Source: Cristatella mucedo (lineage: Eukaryota > Bryozoa > Phylactolaemata > Cristatellidae). Taken from it: a stretch of DNA of 64,000 nucleotides. A program made the translations under genes and the position numbers. Where the stretch lies: contig WPIO01000019.1 in NCBI GenBank assembly GCA_009760855.2, positions 5,063,501-5,127,500 of the forward strand, given 5' to 3'. Below, in pieces: positions 12,509-37,915 of the stretch (positions are counted from its first letter, which is position 1; each line of letters opens with the position of its first letter). The notes below the pieces were generated by a model. That model ran no database searches. It had not been told where the DNA came from and saw only the letters and a list, made by a program, of their open reading frames with translations.

Positions 12509-12628
12509 GGCTCTCACATACGTGCCGGTTGAGAGTAATAAAGGCGAGTCTCGTTTACCTCGCACGTGCGCCCGCTGTGTCTCTGTGAGACTCCCGCTAC
12601 CGGACAGCCGCCAACGGAGCCACCGTCA
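12509..12628 (+). repeat. Unnamed repeat, copy 2 of a direct pair
   Basis: Second copy of the element at 11825-11945, roughly 70-75% similar by eye. It lies within a 163-codon open frame (12405-12896) that matches no known protein. Confidence 0.6.
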
Positions 12629-13279
12629 CACAACAGCACTCGGGTCGTCGGTTAGGAAAGCTCGCGATTCCCCGTGCGAGGAGTACTACGGATCGGACGG
12701 GCCCCCGTCTCTCAATATTCGCATCCTGAAAGATAAAGGGCTGACGTTCCTGGACGTTCTGCGGCTAGCCACAGCTAAAGGAACGAGAAATCAGCTAGCT
12801 ACCACAGGACTAATTTACGTGCCCGATTATTCCGTGCTCCCACGTAGTACGTTGTTCGTAAGGCCCTCGAGCCCTCGGCTCGCTGAGACAAACTGAGTGT
12901 GCCTCAGTTATGAAGTCACTTGTACCTTGGATGATTGTAAACTGGTATTCCGATAGAGTGCGGCTGGTCATCTTCAAAGATTGTTGTAGCCGAGAGCTAC
13001 GGGGCTATTTGTGAGAGAAGTAACCCCAGTAAAAGACGGCGCAGACAGATACCGTTTATTAGGGAACGAAGAACCAAGGCTGAGGGCCATCACACTTGCT
13101 GTTGAACTACTGAGTTCGTAGAGCTGCTCGTGCTGCTGTGGGGGAGGGGGAGTAAACATAATATGGCTGCCAATTAACGTTGTCGGTCCATTTGCAAATC
13201 ATCCTATCATTATATGGTAGCAGGGTGAACTTACAGTGTCGCCCTGAATATCAACAAAGCTCACGAGATGGCTATGTGT

Positions 13280-13612
13280 AACCGCAAGCGGGGTTTATCG
13301 CCTGACTTGACCATATTTAAAAAGAAATTAAAAACGCACGTATTTATCGCAGCATTTTGGGGGTCCCCGTGATTCGACATTTATGTGCTTATGCATGCTG
13401 ACACTGAATACTGCCACTAACCACACTTGCATGGTGACCCAGTGCACGTCACCCCTAACCATGTTATTCTTGTTGCTTATTGAGCATGCTACCACCAACC
13501 ATTCGATCATGTTTCCTTCGCAGAAAATGTAAAGCGCATAGAAAGAGATTTGAGTTCTCTGAGGGAGTTTTATCAAGTATCTTGTTATTATTATTATTAT
13601 TATTATTATTAG
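13280..13612 (+). repeat. LINE family 1 3' end with hairpin tail and (ATT)n
   Basis: Carries the end of the coding region (DLTIFKKKLKTHVFI), a 3' UTR with CATGCTGACACTG, then GAAAGAGATTTGAG, TTCTCT and ATT repeats. Confidence 0.85.
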
Positions 13613-13981
13613 GATAACGTATGTAAAAGAAAGGCCTACAACTCATGCGAAAAATTAGTCTTGCATAGGCCTCCAGTGGTGCTTCCTTTTCAGATCGAAG
13701 GCACTTCTACTGGGTTCTCCTGTACATTCAGGTTAGAAAACACTGCCTTGATAGTCAACAGCAGCAGCATGATAGCATCAGAATGCACAGAGAAGACCGA
13801 TGGAAAACAGCAAGAAAACCATAGGAAAGTTTTCAAAAAGGCCACTAAAAGCCTTATGGGAAGAAAGTCAACCTTAAATTTCGAGCTTGGAATCTGTGTC
13901 GCACTGTCAGCTCGGTTGTAGCAACTCATAATGACAAAACTACTAGTTTGGTAACTATACTCTTACTAGCTTCAGATTTGT

Positions 13982-13987
13982 TTTATT
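13982..13987 (-). promoter_or_regulatory. Candidate AATAAA for DHRS7B-like copy B
   Basis: An AATAAA on the minus strand about 160 bp after the stop codon. The stretch is T-rich on the plus strand, so it could be chance. Confidence 0.35.
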
Positions 13988-14147
13988 TTTTAAGATGGTC
14001 TAAATTCTATCATCCACATGGGCCACGCATGACACAAGGACCGGAAATTCTTCATGCAGATAGGTACACAAGAATTTTTGGTTAGCACAAGTCTTCATGA
14101 CAACATGACACCCTTTATGTCTTCTGGAAGATTGAAAAAGATATTGC

Positions 14148-26010
<11,863 letters not shown>

Positions 26011-26250
26011 TACACTCGGTCATTCACCATAGCAGATGAGCGGCCGGCGGTGAGCGTGAATGTAGGAACCAGACTGCGGGTCGGGGTCGGGTGGGAAGCT
26101 GCAAGGTCAAGAGTCAAACTCTCGCGACACACCCACGGCCGCTAGCTGCTCGCTAGCTGACGATTAGGAAGCTAAAGTACAAAAAAGTATTGAGCTAAAT
26201 AAATTATTCGATTTAAAATTCGTGTGTATACAGTACGATATAGGATCCTT

Positions 26251-26430
26251 GGTGAGCCGTGATGTCACACTGGGTAAGGCGTTTGCTTTCACGACCTCCG
26301 GACCGAGGTTGTGGGTTCGATTCCTGCGGTGGGCAATCCTTTAACGCCACTGCAAGCTGTAGTGATAGCCGTAAAGGCTCTTCTGTCGCTATACAAAAAG
26401 AGGCTGTTTAATCAGCTAGTATTAATTTTA
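26251..26430 (+). repeat. tRNA-derived SINE, family T, full length
   Basis: GGTGAGCCGTGATG, GGTAAGGCG, B box GGGTTCGATTCC, then AAAGGCTCTTCTGTCGCTAT and TTTAATCAGCTAGTATT, followed by ATT repeats. It looks like the best kept copy here. Confidence 0.88.
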
Positions 26431-28150
26431 TTATTATTAGCGGCTTCCACCCCATTACCAGCAGGCAACAGAGTTCTCTGCAGGACTTGAGCCATGACCT
26501 CAGTTGGTAAGTTCGAGCAGGGCTTTGAAGAAACCCAAGCATATCCACCTCAACCAGATTTACCCCGCAGGGGTAAACAGTGAGCCCAATTGAATGTCTG
26601 ACTGAGTGTCCAACTCTGAGAGATAGAAAGACGGGAGGGAAAGCGTAAAGTAATAGTCAGCAGATTCGAAAGCCTCCACTATAATGTAACGCCGAAGGCT
26701 CGGCGGAGTAAGCTTGACCTGCCGCTTACCTAGCGGCGTAGCCTATCGCCTAATGCCGTTCGGTGCGCGCCTACGCGCAATAAGCTGGCCGCCACGAAAC
26801 GAGCGTTTCTGGCGCTGACCTGCTTACCGTTACTAAAGGGGGTCGTGAGTCCGCGGCGTGAATTGGAAGCGAGACACACAGATTGGGGATTTTACTGAAC
26901 TTTATTCGCCAGCGCACAAAGTCGCTGCGCGTCTAGTTCAGCTTTATCTCCACACTCCTCGCACGTTCTCAACTGCACCAACACTCTTGCGGAGGGGATA
27001 CTCCTCCACACTGAGCGCGACCCGGACCCTAAACCCTAACCAGTGAACTAGGAATCCGTTCCCACCTGTGCCGAGGGAATACCCCAACACGCCAACTTAA
27101 ACACTCTTGCGGAGGGAATACTTCTCCGCACTGAAGCGCGAACCGGATTCTAAACCCTGACCGGTGAACTAGAACTCGGTTTCCACCAGTGCGACAGGAA
27201 TACTCCACACACGCCAACTCAAGCACTCCTGCGGAGGAAATACTTCTTCACACTGGGGCTGCTTACGTGTATAATGGGAAACGACCCAAATAGACGGAGC
27301 CCGAACCAGAGTCTAAACCCTGACCGGTGAACTAGAACTCGGTTTCCACCAGTGCGGCCGGAATACTCCACACACGCCAACTACGCCTAGCTCGCACCGG
27401 CAAATCCTTATGCCGAGACCGCGTGCTAGCGCGCACACACAACACACAAAAGAATCACAAAATGCCAGCTCGGGCGCGATACGACCGTATTCGGTGGAGT
27501 CCACCGAATCCTCCTAGAGCTGTCTTGTCCTGTTCCGTCCATCGTCGGCGGACAGCCCGCCCTCCTCCCTCGCTTTCAGAGAAACGAGTGCGACGGTGTC
27601 GAAGCCGGACCAAAGACACGAAGATACTAAAGACCCAGAGCGAGCGTCGCTCGACTCTTAAATACTTAGCTGAGACAATGGGGCAAGAGCTTAGTGGTAT
27701 TGGGCCCGGACACCTTGGCCCATTACGGAAAGGAATTACTACCGTCCCCAGGCCACTGGAAGGGCACCTCCGTCCAGCTTGAATGGCGAATGGGTTCGAG
27801 ACGATTCTTTCTTGGAAAGAGGGAAGGCGGGGGTTGACAGGCTAGCCAACATCTATCAGCAGCTTCCGCGAGTATCGGACCAATTCTAAAGGCCGAATCG
27901 CCGCCGCTCGTCTCAGAGCTTCCTGGCCTGCTCCTAAGCGCTTCCTCTCTAACCGCACTGACGCTCCTCTCTGGCTCACTGCTCCAGGACAAAGGGGCTC
28001 TAGCCCGCCGCCGAACAGCTCTTGTTCGCGGTAAAATTCAGCCAAGGCCAGCAGGGCGCTACAATAAAGTGGCAGTGGAGCCTTAGCGGCTATCGCTGTC
28101 ACTTCCGCGGGGGCAAATAAAGGATTGCTGCTGCAGAACTTGAACACGTG
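26431..28150. other. G+C-rich intergenic block upstream of DHRS7B-like B
   Basis: Apart from the tandem repeat, nothing is recognised. Open frames occur on both strands, as expected for G+C-rich DNA. It could be part of an unknown element. Confidence 0.4.
26978..27381. repeat. Three tandem copies of a 120-bp unit
   Basis: Each unit starts ACACTCTTGCGGAGG, contains CTAAACCCTGACCGGTGAAC and ends ACACGCCAAC. Starts are at 26981, 27101 and 27223; the third copy carries about 38 extra bases. Confidence 0.85.
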
Positions 28151-28845
28151 ACCTGGCTTGTGAATAGCGAGCGAGTACCTGCTTGCTGGCCTACCGGCAC
28201 GTGCATTCAGGTGCTTTACAACTGGTGCAAAACTCTGCAGCCAGGCTTGTCTGTCGTGAGCGTCGCAGTTGCCACATCACACCACTTCTCGCCGACCTGC
28301 ACTGGCTACCAGTCAAGCAACGGATTGACTTCAAGGTTTTGTGGCTCACTTTTAGGTCCCTTCATTCTTTGGCTCCAGCCTATCTCTCAGATCTACTCGC
28401 CCACCAGACCAAGCATCGTACCACTAGCTTTCCGGAATCAAACAGCCTACCAATACCTCGTACAAACCTCAAATCCTTTGGAGACCGTGCATTTAGTTCA
28501 TATGCTCCCAAAGCCTGGAACTCCCTCCCGACCTGCGTCACAACATCCCCTGACTTGACCACATTTAAAAAGAACTTAAAACACACCTATTTATGACAGC
28601 ATTTAGTGGGTCCCTGTGATTCATTCTTTATGTGCTTATGCGTGCTGACGCTGTGCATGCTGACACTTAACCACACTTGCATGCTGACCCTGTGCATGTC
28701 ACCCTTGACCATGTTATTCACGTTGTTTATCAAGCATGATATTACTCACCATTCAATCGCGTTTCCCTTTGCAGCAAATGTAAAGTGCCTAGAAAGAGAT
28801 TGAGTTCTCTGATGGTGCTTAATCAGGTGTATTATTATTGTACCC
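28150..28845 (+). pseudogene. LINE family 1 3' end, best-kept copy
   Basis: An open frame (28183-28596) encodes QLVQNSAARLVCRERRSCHI, LLADLHWLPVKQRIDFKVLW, SLAPAYLSDLL, FGDRAFSSYAPKAWNSLP and ends at its natural stop. The 3' UTR, the tail GTGCCTAGAAAGAGATTGAG and a short ATT run follow. The 5' part is missing, typical of truncated insertion. Confidence 0.9.
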
Positions 28846-29548
28846 AGGCTTCAGTTGGCTGGGACTGGATGGCTGTTATGTGGTAAGGGTCACCGGCTAG
28901 GCCGGGGTCTGACCTTTGGATATGGCCGGATGCGCGGTGCTGAGAGGTCACTGGGGCTCTTGGGCAAGGGGAGTTGGCCGAGTAAGTCAAGGTGTTGGAG
29001 GCTCCCGGTCTCGCCGAGTTATCCACCTGGACGGTTGCAGGCGTGCTCTGGCGATGCGGCCACGCACGCAAGGCAACGAGTGCCCAAGGCCCGAGAGGAG
29101 CTGGATAGCACGCTCGTTGTTGTGACTTGTATATTCCGCGAGTAGCGCGTTCGTGGCCCCCCGTGAGTTGGCGTCTTTCGGCGGAAGCTCTCGACTGTGG
29201 TAGACATCGACTCCGACTAGCCAAGCAGCTACTCAGCCGAATCTTTTGCGACGTAGGGTTGTGCTGTTGGAATGGAGTCGACGCAACGGCAGGAGTGAGG
29301 AAGCCGACTGACCAACTCACACGTTGGTTCGCGCTTCCAGCGTCGTCTTGCACTTTGTATAGGACCCTCCCTGTAGACTTGTTTAGTTCCCCTGTTTTTG
29401 TTGGCGCATGCACGCTATATTAAAAAGAGGTGTAACTTGACGGCCATTCGCCTTACCCTAGCTCAGCGGCATGGCGAGCGGCGGCGTGGCCTGAGCATGG
29501 CGGGGTTTGGCGGGAAATGGCCTCTGACCCCTCTGGAACTCGCTACAG

Positions 29549-29623
29549 TATTATTATTATTATTATTATTATTACCTTACCTCCAGGCTGAGATGCGGCT
29601 GGATAGAGGCAGGGTAGTGGATG

Positions 29624-29707
<84 letters not shown>

Positions 29708-29720
29708 CAGAGACAGAGAG
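29549..29720. repeat. (ATT)n followed by (AG)n and (AGAGAC)n
   Basis: A run of TTA units at 29549-29574 and an uninterrupted AG array from about 29629 that grades into AGAGAC units. Confidence 0.9.
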
Positions 29721-30039
29721 AGCAGACGAGAGCAGACGAGAGCGCGAGTGCTAGCAAGAAGAGAGCGATCTGACTTGAGGGACTAGAAATGGGAAGTCGT
29801 ATAGAGAAAGCCCTTTGATAAGGTGTAAGGTGCTTGGCTCCCCTAAACCCAAATCTGACAGCATCTGTCCAACTTGATAAGTCTAGCATAATAAAGATCC
29901 TAGGTGGCCACTGGTTAGTAAGATCTACGGCTAGTGATATGCACTTAATCATGCACAGTTACGCACGAAAGCACACACGAGCAATAAGACAGGCTCATTG
30001 GGGAAGTAGGAAAGCTGACTGGAACAAAAGCATGTTCAG

Positions 30040-30165
30040 CTGAAACTTACAAGTTTCAAGGTCATCGCAGGTAGTAAACCAAATCAGGAAGTAAGTTCCA
30101 GGCTTTTGGCGCATACGAGCTCAAGGCTCGATCACCAAAGATTTCGTGCTCAGTTTCCTTTAGAT
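30040..30165 (-). pseudogene. LINE family 1 fragment
   Basis: The minus strand reads EIFGDRALSSYAPKAWNLLP, the conserved block near the C-terminus of the reverse transcriptase. Confidence 0.7.
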
Positions 30166-33100
30166 AAGAGGGTTGTTGTCGTGAATATGCAAATTGCGTT
30201 TGCCTTACGAGGCTCGAGGTAGCTAGTCGACAGCGCTTCTACTGACAAAAGAGTACCGGTTGGCAATGTGCATAATAGTTTTATGATGTCTTGATCGCTG
30301 GCAAGCGATGTTGTCTTTCTCTCAGTGCTTTGTAGCTTCTCCGGCTTAACCCGTGACAGGAATTTGATATAATGAACCATCAATATTGAGTGGTTACCCA
30401 ACGATTTCAAATTTGATTTTTGATTTTGAGTTTTTAAAGTGATTTTTAAGTAATTTCCCAGAATGGCCTTACTTGTATGCACCATGCTTAGCTAACATGT
30501 AACTGCCTATAGCATTAAGCAGCTACCAATAACTTCCTGCGGCTTTGTCTTCGTTGTATCAAAGCAAGAGGTTTTATGAATATGCTGGAAAATCAGCGAA
30601 AATGAACGGTAGTTGCATCTAGCACTATCACTGCTCGACTCGACAATAATCAAAACTATATAAGCTATCTACCATTATCAAGCCAGAATAAAATTTGCAA
30701 GATACAGAGGTAGCGATCTAGGTCAATATGTCTAAACGCATACACGAGCTTTTGGTCAAAGTGTATATTTTGATTTGCGTACTTCCCATTCAAATAACAA
30801 GTAACCATTAAATTTTTGAGATTTCCTACAGCTCTATCTAGCTTGTCACCCAGTGCTAGGCACCAAAACCATGAACGATAACACAAAGTTGAGCCACTTG
30901 CAGCTGATAGTCTTAGCCCAACCGCACACTTACATGCGCTCAATTTGAGTGATCTGATTGTCATCATAAAGACGTGAGAATTAAAAAGGGGTCGAGTCGA
31001 AACAGGTTAGGTTCGTTAGTGCCGTCTTGAATTCAAATTGCACGCTAAAATGCACTTTTTATTTTTCATGATGACACTGCATCACCTGCAAGAAGAATGC
31101 CATTTGCCTAAAAATAGAAAGCGATGGAAAAAAATTGAAGATTATCCAAGATTTGCTTTCAGCGATCATTAAAAAATGAGTTTTTAGCGAATATCAAGTG
31201 TAGAGGAACACTCTTAAACGGAGGAAAGAAAACACAATTTCTGAGAATGTATAGCAGCAGTCAGACACAAACATCAATTCTTGGTCAGCCAAATAAAGCG
31301 CCATGATAGATACAGCAACATATATTATAGGCACGCGAAGAGCCATTATCGAGCTTCAAAGACATAAGGCTGGTCAGGAAGTGTCACGCCCCGTCTGCAC
31401 TCTATTGGCCGGCTGGTGTCATTCCAGAGCTCCCCGAAGGCTCCACTAATTGAATGGCTCATCATCGAGAGACCTTCGCCTTGTCTCAGTGCTTTGATAA
31501 AAGAAATTTGCTACATCTTTAGAAAACTCAGAGCTTTCTGTCCACCCACCGCATGAGAAACTGTAGATTACTGACCGTTGCAAGAGCGTTCTGAAAACTT
31601 GATGCAAACATTGAATGCATAGTTGGACCTAGTTGCGAAAGCCTCTGGCTCCTATCAGACCCACAGCTGACCCCGATCAAGATCACGTACTGTAAGAAAT
31701 ATGATCGCAAGGTTTGACTCTTCTTATTTATAAATACAATGCTCTTAATAATTATTGTCGCCGGCGAAGCCATCTGCAGAATGATGGAGAAGTGGTTCTA
31801 GTATTTGTGGCAAAAGAATGGCAGTGGTTTCAAACGTAAACATTATTGTGTGCAAAAGGAACATACATTTATAAACTCTTTACTCTAGCAGCGGGAAAAA
31901 TCAATTAGATTCAATAGCTTAGTGACTTGCCTAGGAAATGTTCGAGTTGTGCAACATGCTGATCTATAGCAGTATGACATTTGAGTAATACATGTCACTG
32001 CCGAGTGATCCGGATTGGCTGCTAGTCATAGGGCAATGGTTACACCCAAGGCTCAATTTTAGAATAGCGAACAAATACGTTTTATTGCTTTTTAAACAGT
32101 GTAATAAGTTGTTATAAGTAGATGACATACCTAAATTTTTAAAGGATTCGTAAATTGTCTGATCCTTAGAATTCACCAAAGCATGGGGGTATGTCTTCAT
32201 CTTTCAGTAACCTGACTTGGTGTGAACTAGGCATCTGCTATCATAAATATAGTCTTGCCAAAGTTTTTATGCGAAGGGGGAATCACGCTGACAAAAGTGC
32301 GATGAAAAAAGTGAAATAGTATGATCAGTGAAATAGTGAATAGATGCACTTAAAAAGAACGGGCCCTGATATGCTGCGATTAAATATCTTCTTGATCAGT
32401 TCTTTTGCTCCAATATCGCAGTACCCTTGGCAGCATGTAAAAGTGTGCTCATACTATACTATTTGCGGTGCAATGCCGTTTCTTAATCATACGTTGCCCT
32501 GAACGTCTGACATTCTGCTGGCTAAAAAAAGTCGCATTGAGGTCATTATCTTGATTGCACTATTTGCAGACCCCATAATTTTACTACGACAGTAATTATT
32601 TGAAGGTCTTTGGCGGAATCTTATCAAAAATTGATCGTGCTGCTAGAGCAATGTGCTAAGACGAAAGGCGTGTGCGAAGATAAAAATTACGTATGTCTGT
32701 CTATGCGTATTCTGTTCTGCAATACCACAAAACTGTGTGAACGAAGAGGCTGTTACGCCAGAGCATTTTCTTGTGTGCAGGCAATGCCACAGCGATTTCA
32801 TGTTATTACTGGTGTATCACCTTGAATAACTCCATACAGCCATCCAAAAATTGCTTGCCAATTTGTATAATTGTCTTTTATGCATCTTGCCAAAGTCTAA
32901 GCAGCTTTCAGTCAAAAATTGGTTACCGTTTTCTCGCTCGCATGATAAGGCAAATAGGCATGGCGATTTAAGAGACCAATGGAGAAATCAAGTTTCGCAG
33001 ATACAGCAGCGTTGGTCGGTTGGAAGGCATTTAGTCTTTAGCAGCAAAAGAACAAACAACATGCGTGACCAAGAGTTGTGATGGCGGTTTCCAGTCAGGG

Positions 33101-34164
33101 ATTCAAAGTGGAAATTTTATGTTGTCAACCGTTTGTAAGCACAGAAAAACTTGAAACTAAATATAGGCCCAGGCGAACAGAGTTTGTCTGCTTGGTTGCC
33201 TCCAGCAGGGTCAAGGTTCGGCACCTCCTTGGCGGATCCTGGTTATGTTATGTATATGGATCAGAAATATCATTCTGATTGGCTTTGAAGTTTCGGTGAG
33301 GTTGAGAATAGCTGCAATAGTTCAGCTGGAGATAAAGGAACTAGGCCATAGTAGAACTTGAAAGTTAGAGGTAGATATGGTGAGAGTTTTGGTGGTTCGA
33401 CTTGGGAGTCAGGCTGGTTTTGGCTGAGGAAAATAATTATTGAATTTCTGGGATTTATTTAGAGGCCCTGGCTTATCGATGAATCTTTTGAGCCGGATCG
33501 TCTATGAAAAAGGCGGCCGAGACTAACAAACGAATGATATGATTGAATAGAACACGGCAGCGAAAACTCTGAGTCCTTCTTCTTTTCTCCATCAGTTAAC
33601 ACAAATACGAGTTATTTGGAATTATTAGCTTAAAAACCGCCACAGATATCCAACAAAGCGAGTCCAAAACAACACGTATAGGTAGGTATATCAAATTTCT
33701 ATAGATCATTTAGAATCCTCGGAGGTAAAACGAGCTTTGAAGAGCTGCCAAAGTAGACGTGGCTTATGAGGTGCTGTATTTTGATGTTGGATATAAAAAA
33801 ATGGAAATTAGATTAGCTTTCAACAATAATGAATGGCAGCCATGGAGGTTGAGCTCGCTAGTCAGCAATTTCAAGTAAACTGGGAGAGGCGTTGGATGCT
33901 GTTTCGGATCTAATTTTGTTGTATTGAATCCCTTGAAGGAGTAAAGCAATTTGTGTTCCCAATCCGGAGATCGGCAGATAAATATGACAACTGAAAACAG
34001 GGCTGCCTAAAAGCTACTCATACTATTGTGGATGCCCAACCTCAGATGCCCGAAATGCCTAAACACGATTGATTTCCTCGAAGCAGCCGCAGTCAGAATT
34101 TTGCAGTAATTGTTTGTGAGTGACAGCTTGGAGGCGAAAACCGATTACTACTGAAGCTGATCAC

Positions 34165-34215
34165 AGGAGAGGGAGAGAGGGAAAGAATGAGAGAGAAAGA
34201 ATGAGAGAGAAAGAA

Positions 34216-34250
<35 letters not shown>

Positions 34251-34260
34251 CGGGAAAGGG
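34165..34260. repeat. (AG)n-rich simple repeat
   Basis: GAGAGAAAGAAT units grade into pure GA. Confidence 0.85.
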
Positions 34261-34504
34261 GAGGAAAGATTCCCGTAGCATGGAACTCAACACTTTGACT
34301 TTATTAGTGCACGGCAAAATGGTACGAAAGACACGGATGTCTTTTCACCATTCAGTTACTGAAAACTCGGCAAGAATGAAGCGAAAAACAGCATTGTTGG
34401 ATGATGCGTACGATGGCCGTACCTAAAATTACGTACATTCCACAAGCTTCCGTCACTCGTTTATAACCTGCCTATGTGTGTCAGATGTTTTAATAATACA
34501 TATA

Positions 34505-34795
34505 ATGGCTTCCTTATAAAAAGGAAACGAACCAATTAATCGCAGCATTTCGTGGATCCGTGCGATTCGTCTTTATGTGCTTATACGTCCTAATATTGTG
34601 CATGGTGCCTAACCATACTTGCATGCTGACCATGTGAATGTCACCCCTAATCGTGTTGTTCTTGTTGTTTATTGAGCACGATACCACTAACTATTAGATC
34701 ATGCTTCCTCTGCAGCATTTTTAAAGCGCCTAGACAGAGATTGAGTTCTCTGATAGCGCTATATCAAATGTATTATTATTATTATTATTACTTCC
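34505..34795 (+). repeat. LINE family 1 3' tail with (ATT)n
   Basis: 3' UTR with CATGCTGACCATGTGAATGT, then AGCGCCTAGACAGAGATTGA, TTCTCT, GCGCTATAT and ATT repeats. Confidence 0.85.
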
Positions 34796-36862
34796 AGTTC
34801 ATTCTTCCTATGAAAGTGCCATCCTTCTCTATGTGTAGGATATACTCAGGATAGTCAGATCATTGTACTGATCTTGATGGCTTAATCGATAGCGAACTTA
34901 GCCGCTAGACCAGAGGCTTCGGGATCGTTCCTCGCTCAAGGCAAACATTTTCTGCACTCAGCCCCCCAGCAGGTGGCCTTCGGCCACTCGAGTGATTTTA
35001 AGCATTTGAGATAAAATCAAAAAGTAGCTTGTATCCTGGAAACATATTCCCCTATGCTCCCAATATAATCCTAGTAGGCAGGTCTGATGTTTATGGTTTG
35101 ATATGGATCACAGACACGTACGGTACATTGATGTGCTTTATGGCGGTAATATAGGCTTTGCTGTTGGACTGGCTTGCGGAATTAAGTGTATTTATTGCAA
35201 AGCTAAGGCCAGTAATTCCCTCATACACTTTTAACAAGCAATTTCTAAACCGGATAATTAAGATTCATTTACAGAAAGTAAAGAAGGAAAATTACGCTGA
35301 GCCTAACCGAATTCGATGCACTTCAAGTCGGGTTATATCTCGCTCGAACTGTAAGTTGCCTCCATTATAGAATCATGAGTCAGCTTAAACAATCCATATC
35401 TAGCACCGTATGACCCCGAGACTCCGTTTCGACCCTTTTAATTTTTTCTACAGGCGTGGATGGGTAGTTCGGAAACGCGAGGGTTAGAAGGAATATTAGC
35501 ACAATAACACATCCATCCAATATGCCACCCAGTAGTTACTAAAATGCCAAAAGAAAGCGCCTACATGCAAATGGTGACCGAAGAAAGATAGATTTGCACG
35601 CGATATGTACCTCGACATAAGGAGAGTTACTGTCCAGGCAGTTACTTTTTTGGGATTGTAATAAATAAAAAGCACGTTTCCCTTCACATTCTCCAGTTAA
35701 AACTGACATGGGATGAAGACAGTGAGTAGTTTCCCTAATAACTATGTTTTTATCTCTAAAATAAATACGTCCAACTCGTTCGATGCATTCTTACATATCA
35801 GACAGTTTGCGATCTGACCGAACATTCAAACAGAAAGTAAATATTCCCAACCCTCGATGCAGCATAAGTAGCTACTTTGGTAGCGCTTCATAAATACGGA
35901 CGACACTTGGATCTTCATGATCATTCGTTTGAAGTTCGAAGTTGCTCAGCGCGGCTGGCTGAGCTGGAAAGAGGAACTAAGCTCTTACCTATCCTCCTTT
36001 CCCTGCCCGTACCGTACTGATGTAGATAAGAGTACGCAAAAAATTGTATCTGCTGATAAATCTACTAAATCTAGCATAAATAAATAAATCTAGTAGGAGA
36101 TTTTAGAAAAAAATCAAAGTATTCAAAGTCGGTAAACAAAGGAAAAGTCTCAAAATGTCTCAAATTGGTTAATACTATACAGAAACAGAAAAAGACAGGG
36201 GCGAATCCCAAGCAATTCGTTGTTTGAAGTAACATTGTGCTATGCAGAGTACATACTGCTTTATTGGCAGACTGTCTTTTCAAGCTGATTTCCAAAAATA
36301 GTGATAGGAAAAGTGAAGTTATCTACCCCACGGGAAATTTGGGGCTATCATTCTGTCAGCAGTTTCTGTCGTAAGAGCGGGTATTGACCTGTCAGATATT
36401 AAGCCTAAGCCTAAGGCGAGAGAGAGCATCTTACACACTGCCTACTCAAAAAGGTCATGTCGAATTCCTCGTGGGGCACCGCAGATGTGGGACGACACCA
36501 ATTAAACCGGCCCGTCAAGAGATGCTGGGAATCTACTACAATGACTGCATCGTTCGAAGCCTCAGTGTTACAATCAAGGAGCAATAGAGGGGTATGAGAA
36601 AGGTGTTTGCAAGATCAGGCTGGGCAGAGGTGTGCTTTAATTTTGGTATCACTTGCCTTAGTTTCATTAATCATATATGGAAAATCTTGTATGAGTTCAT
36701 TATATCCAGCATTTTGACTCCGTAGTTGTTTACCAAGGCTACAGAATAATCAATTACTGGCTCTCTATATCAAGAAATTTAAAGGACAGTGTCTATTCTG
36801 TCCCTTTGACACAAGTAGAGCTTCAAATGGCCATAACACAGTATAAATAAATAAAAAAATAA

Positions 36863-36867
<5 letters not shown>

Positions 36868-36925
<58 letters not shown>
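36868..36925. repeat. (AT)n microsatellite
   Basis: Uninterrupted AT units preceded by AAAT units. Confidence 0.95.
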
Positions 36926-36926
<1 letters not shown>

Positions 36927-37109
36927 TGTATATACTCTAGCCACTCCGGATTACAGGCGGCAAAGGATTGGTGTTTGCTGAAAATATAGCTAGGGTTGTC
37001 AGCTTCAAAAGGTCAACAACATCGACTTGTAATCTATAAATGGTGATGTCAATCATGTTACGGCTATCATGACTTTATTGATGCATTTGCATAGGAAAAT
37101 ACTATATAG

Positions 37110-37151
<42 letters not shown>
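37110..37151. repeat. (AT)n microsatellite
   Basis: About 20 AT units. Confidence 0.95.
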
Positions 37152-37158
<7 letters not shown>

Positions 37159-37679
37159 TTAGATTTATATTTGGGCTTATGGTTTAGAATTTTGGGTTTA
37201 AGATTTTAGTGTTTTTAAGGTTAACTGGTTAGAGTTTGGACTTTCTCGTTTTAGATTTTGGTTTAAAGCCACTGGCTACCGTGTTGGACTGTGGTCGTAG
37301 CAGAGACGAAATTTGTGTATGCTCATTAACTGACTCGGTATTAGCTGGAGGAATATGGTCAATGTGAGGGAAGAAATTTTGTGACAGTTGGAAGTGGCAA
37401 TGGAGGTGTGTAGAAGAGTATTCCAGCCATCATTCTTGATGGGTTCGCAAACACTTACTACCAATAAACTAACATTTTACAGATGATAAGCAGACAGAAT
37501 TTTCCGGAAGCATTTTCAATATAAGTTTTCCCTAACTTGTCATACACAATTGATTGATATTAATTTGATAAACTGAGGTAGATTAAATAAGCATAGTAAC
37601 CAGAAAAAGTCATGCAAATTATTCTAGACCACGTTCCAACTGGCTTTCTAATTTCTACAACTTATCTCTGGGGGGCCAA

Positions 37680-37871
37680 ATGGATTCAGATTGGTGGGAT
37701 TGTATTGACAAACAAAGCCAGCAGGTAAGAGTAAGACGTAACATCATAAAACGTGCAGCATTCGCATACGTTAAACATGTGCATTGTGATGTACAGGAAT
37801 AACTACATGTATATTTACCTGCGTTGCTGTATATGCCTATATATAGTAGTGCATACTATTTATACACATAC

Positions 37872-37915
<44 letters not shown>

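Larger units (their letters stand above)
28846..37679. other. Intergenic region, mostly unassigned
   Basis: Besides the listed LINE pieces and microsatellites, I see no conserved exon. The part from 30.5 to 36 kb is A+T-rich with only short open frames. A frame at 32610-32825 is Cys-rich but matches nothing. Confidence 0.45.

Noticed and set aside
27010-27330. Telomere-like CTAAACCCT stretches
   Set aside because: They occur once per 120-bp unit and are not tandem telomere repeats.
28835-29413. 192-codon open frame on the minus strand
   Set aside because: The block is G+C-rich with open frames on both strands, and the predicted protein is low in structure and matches nothing.
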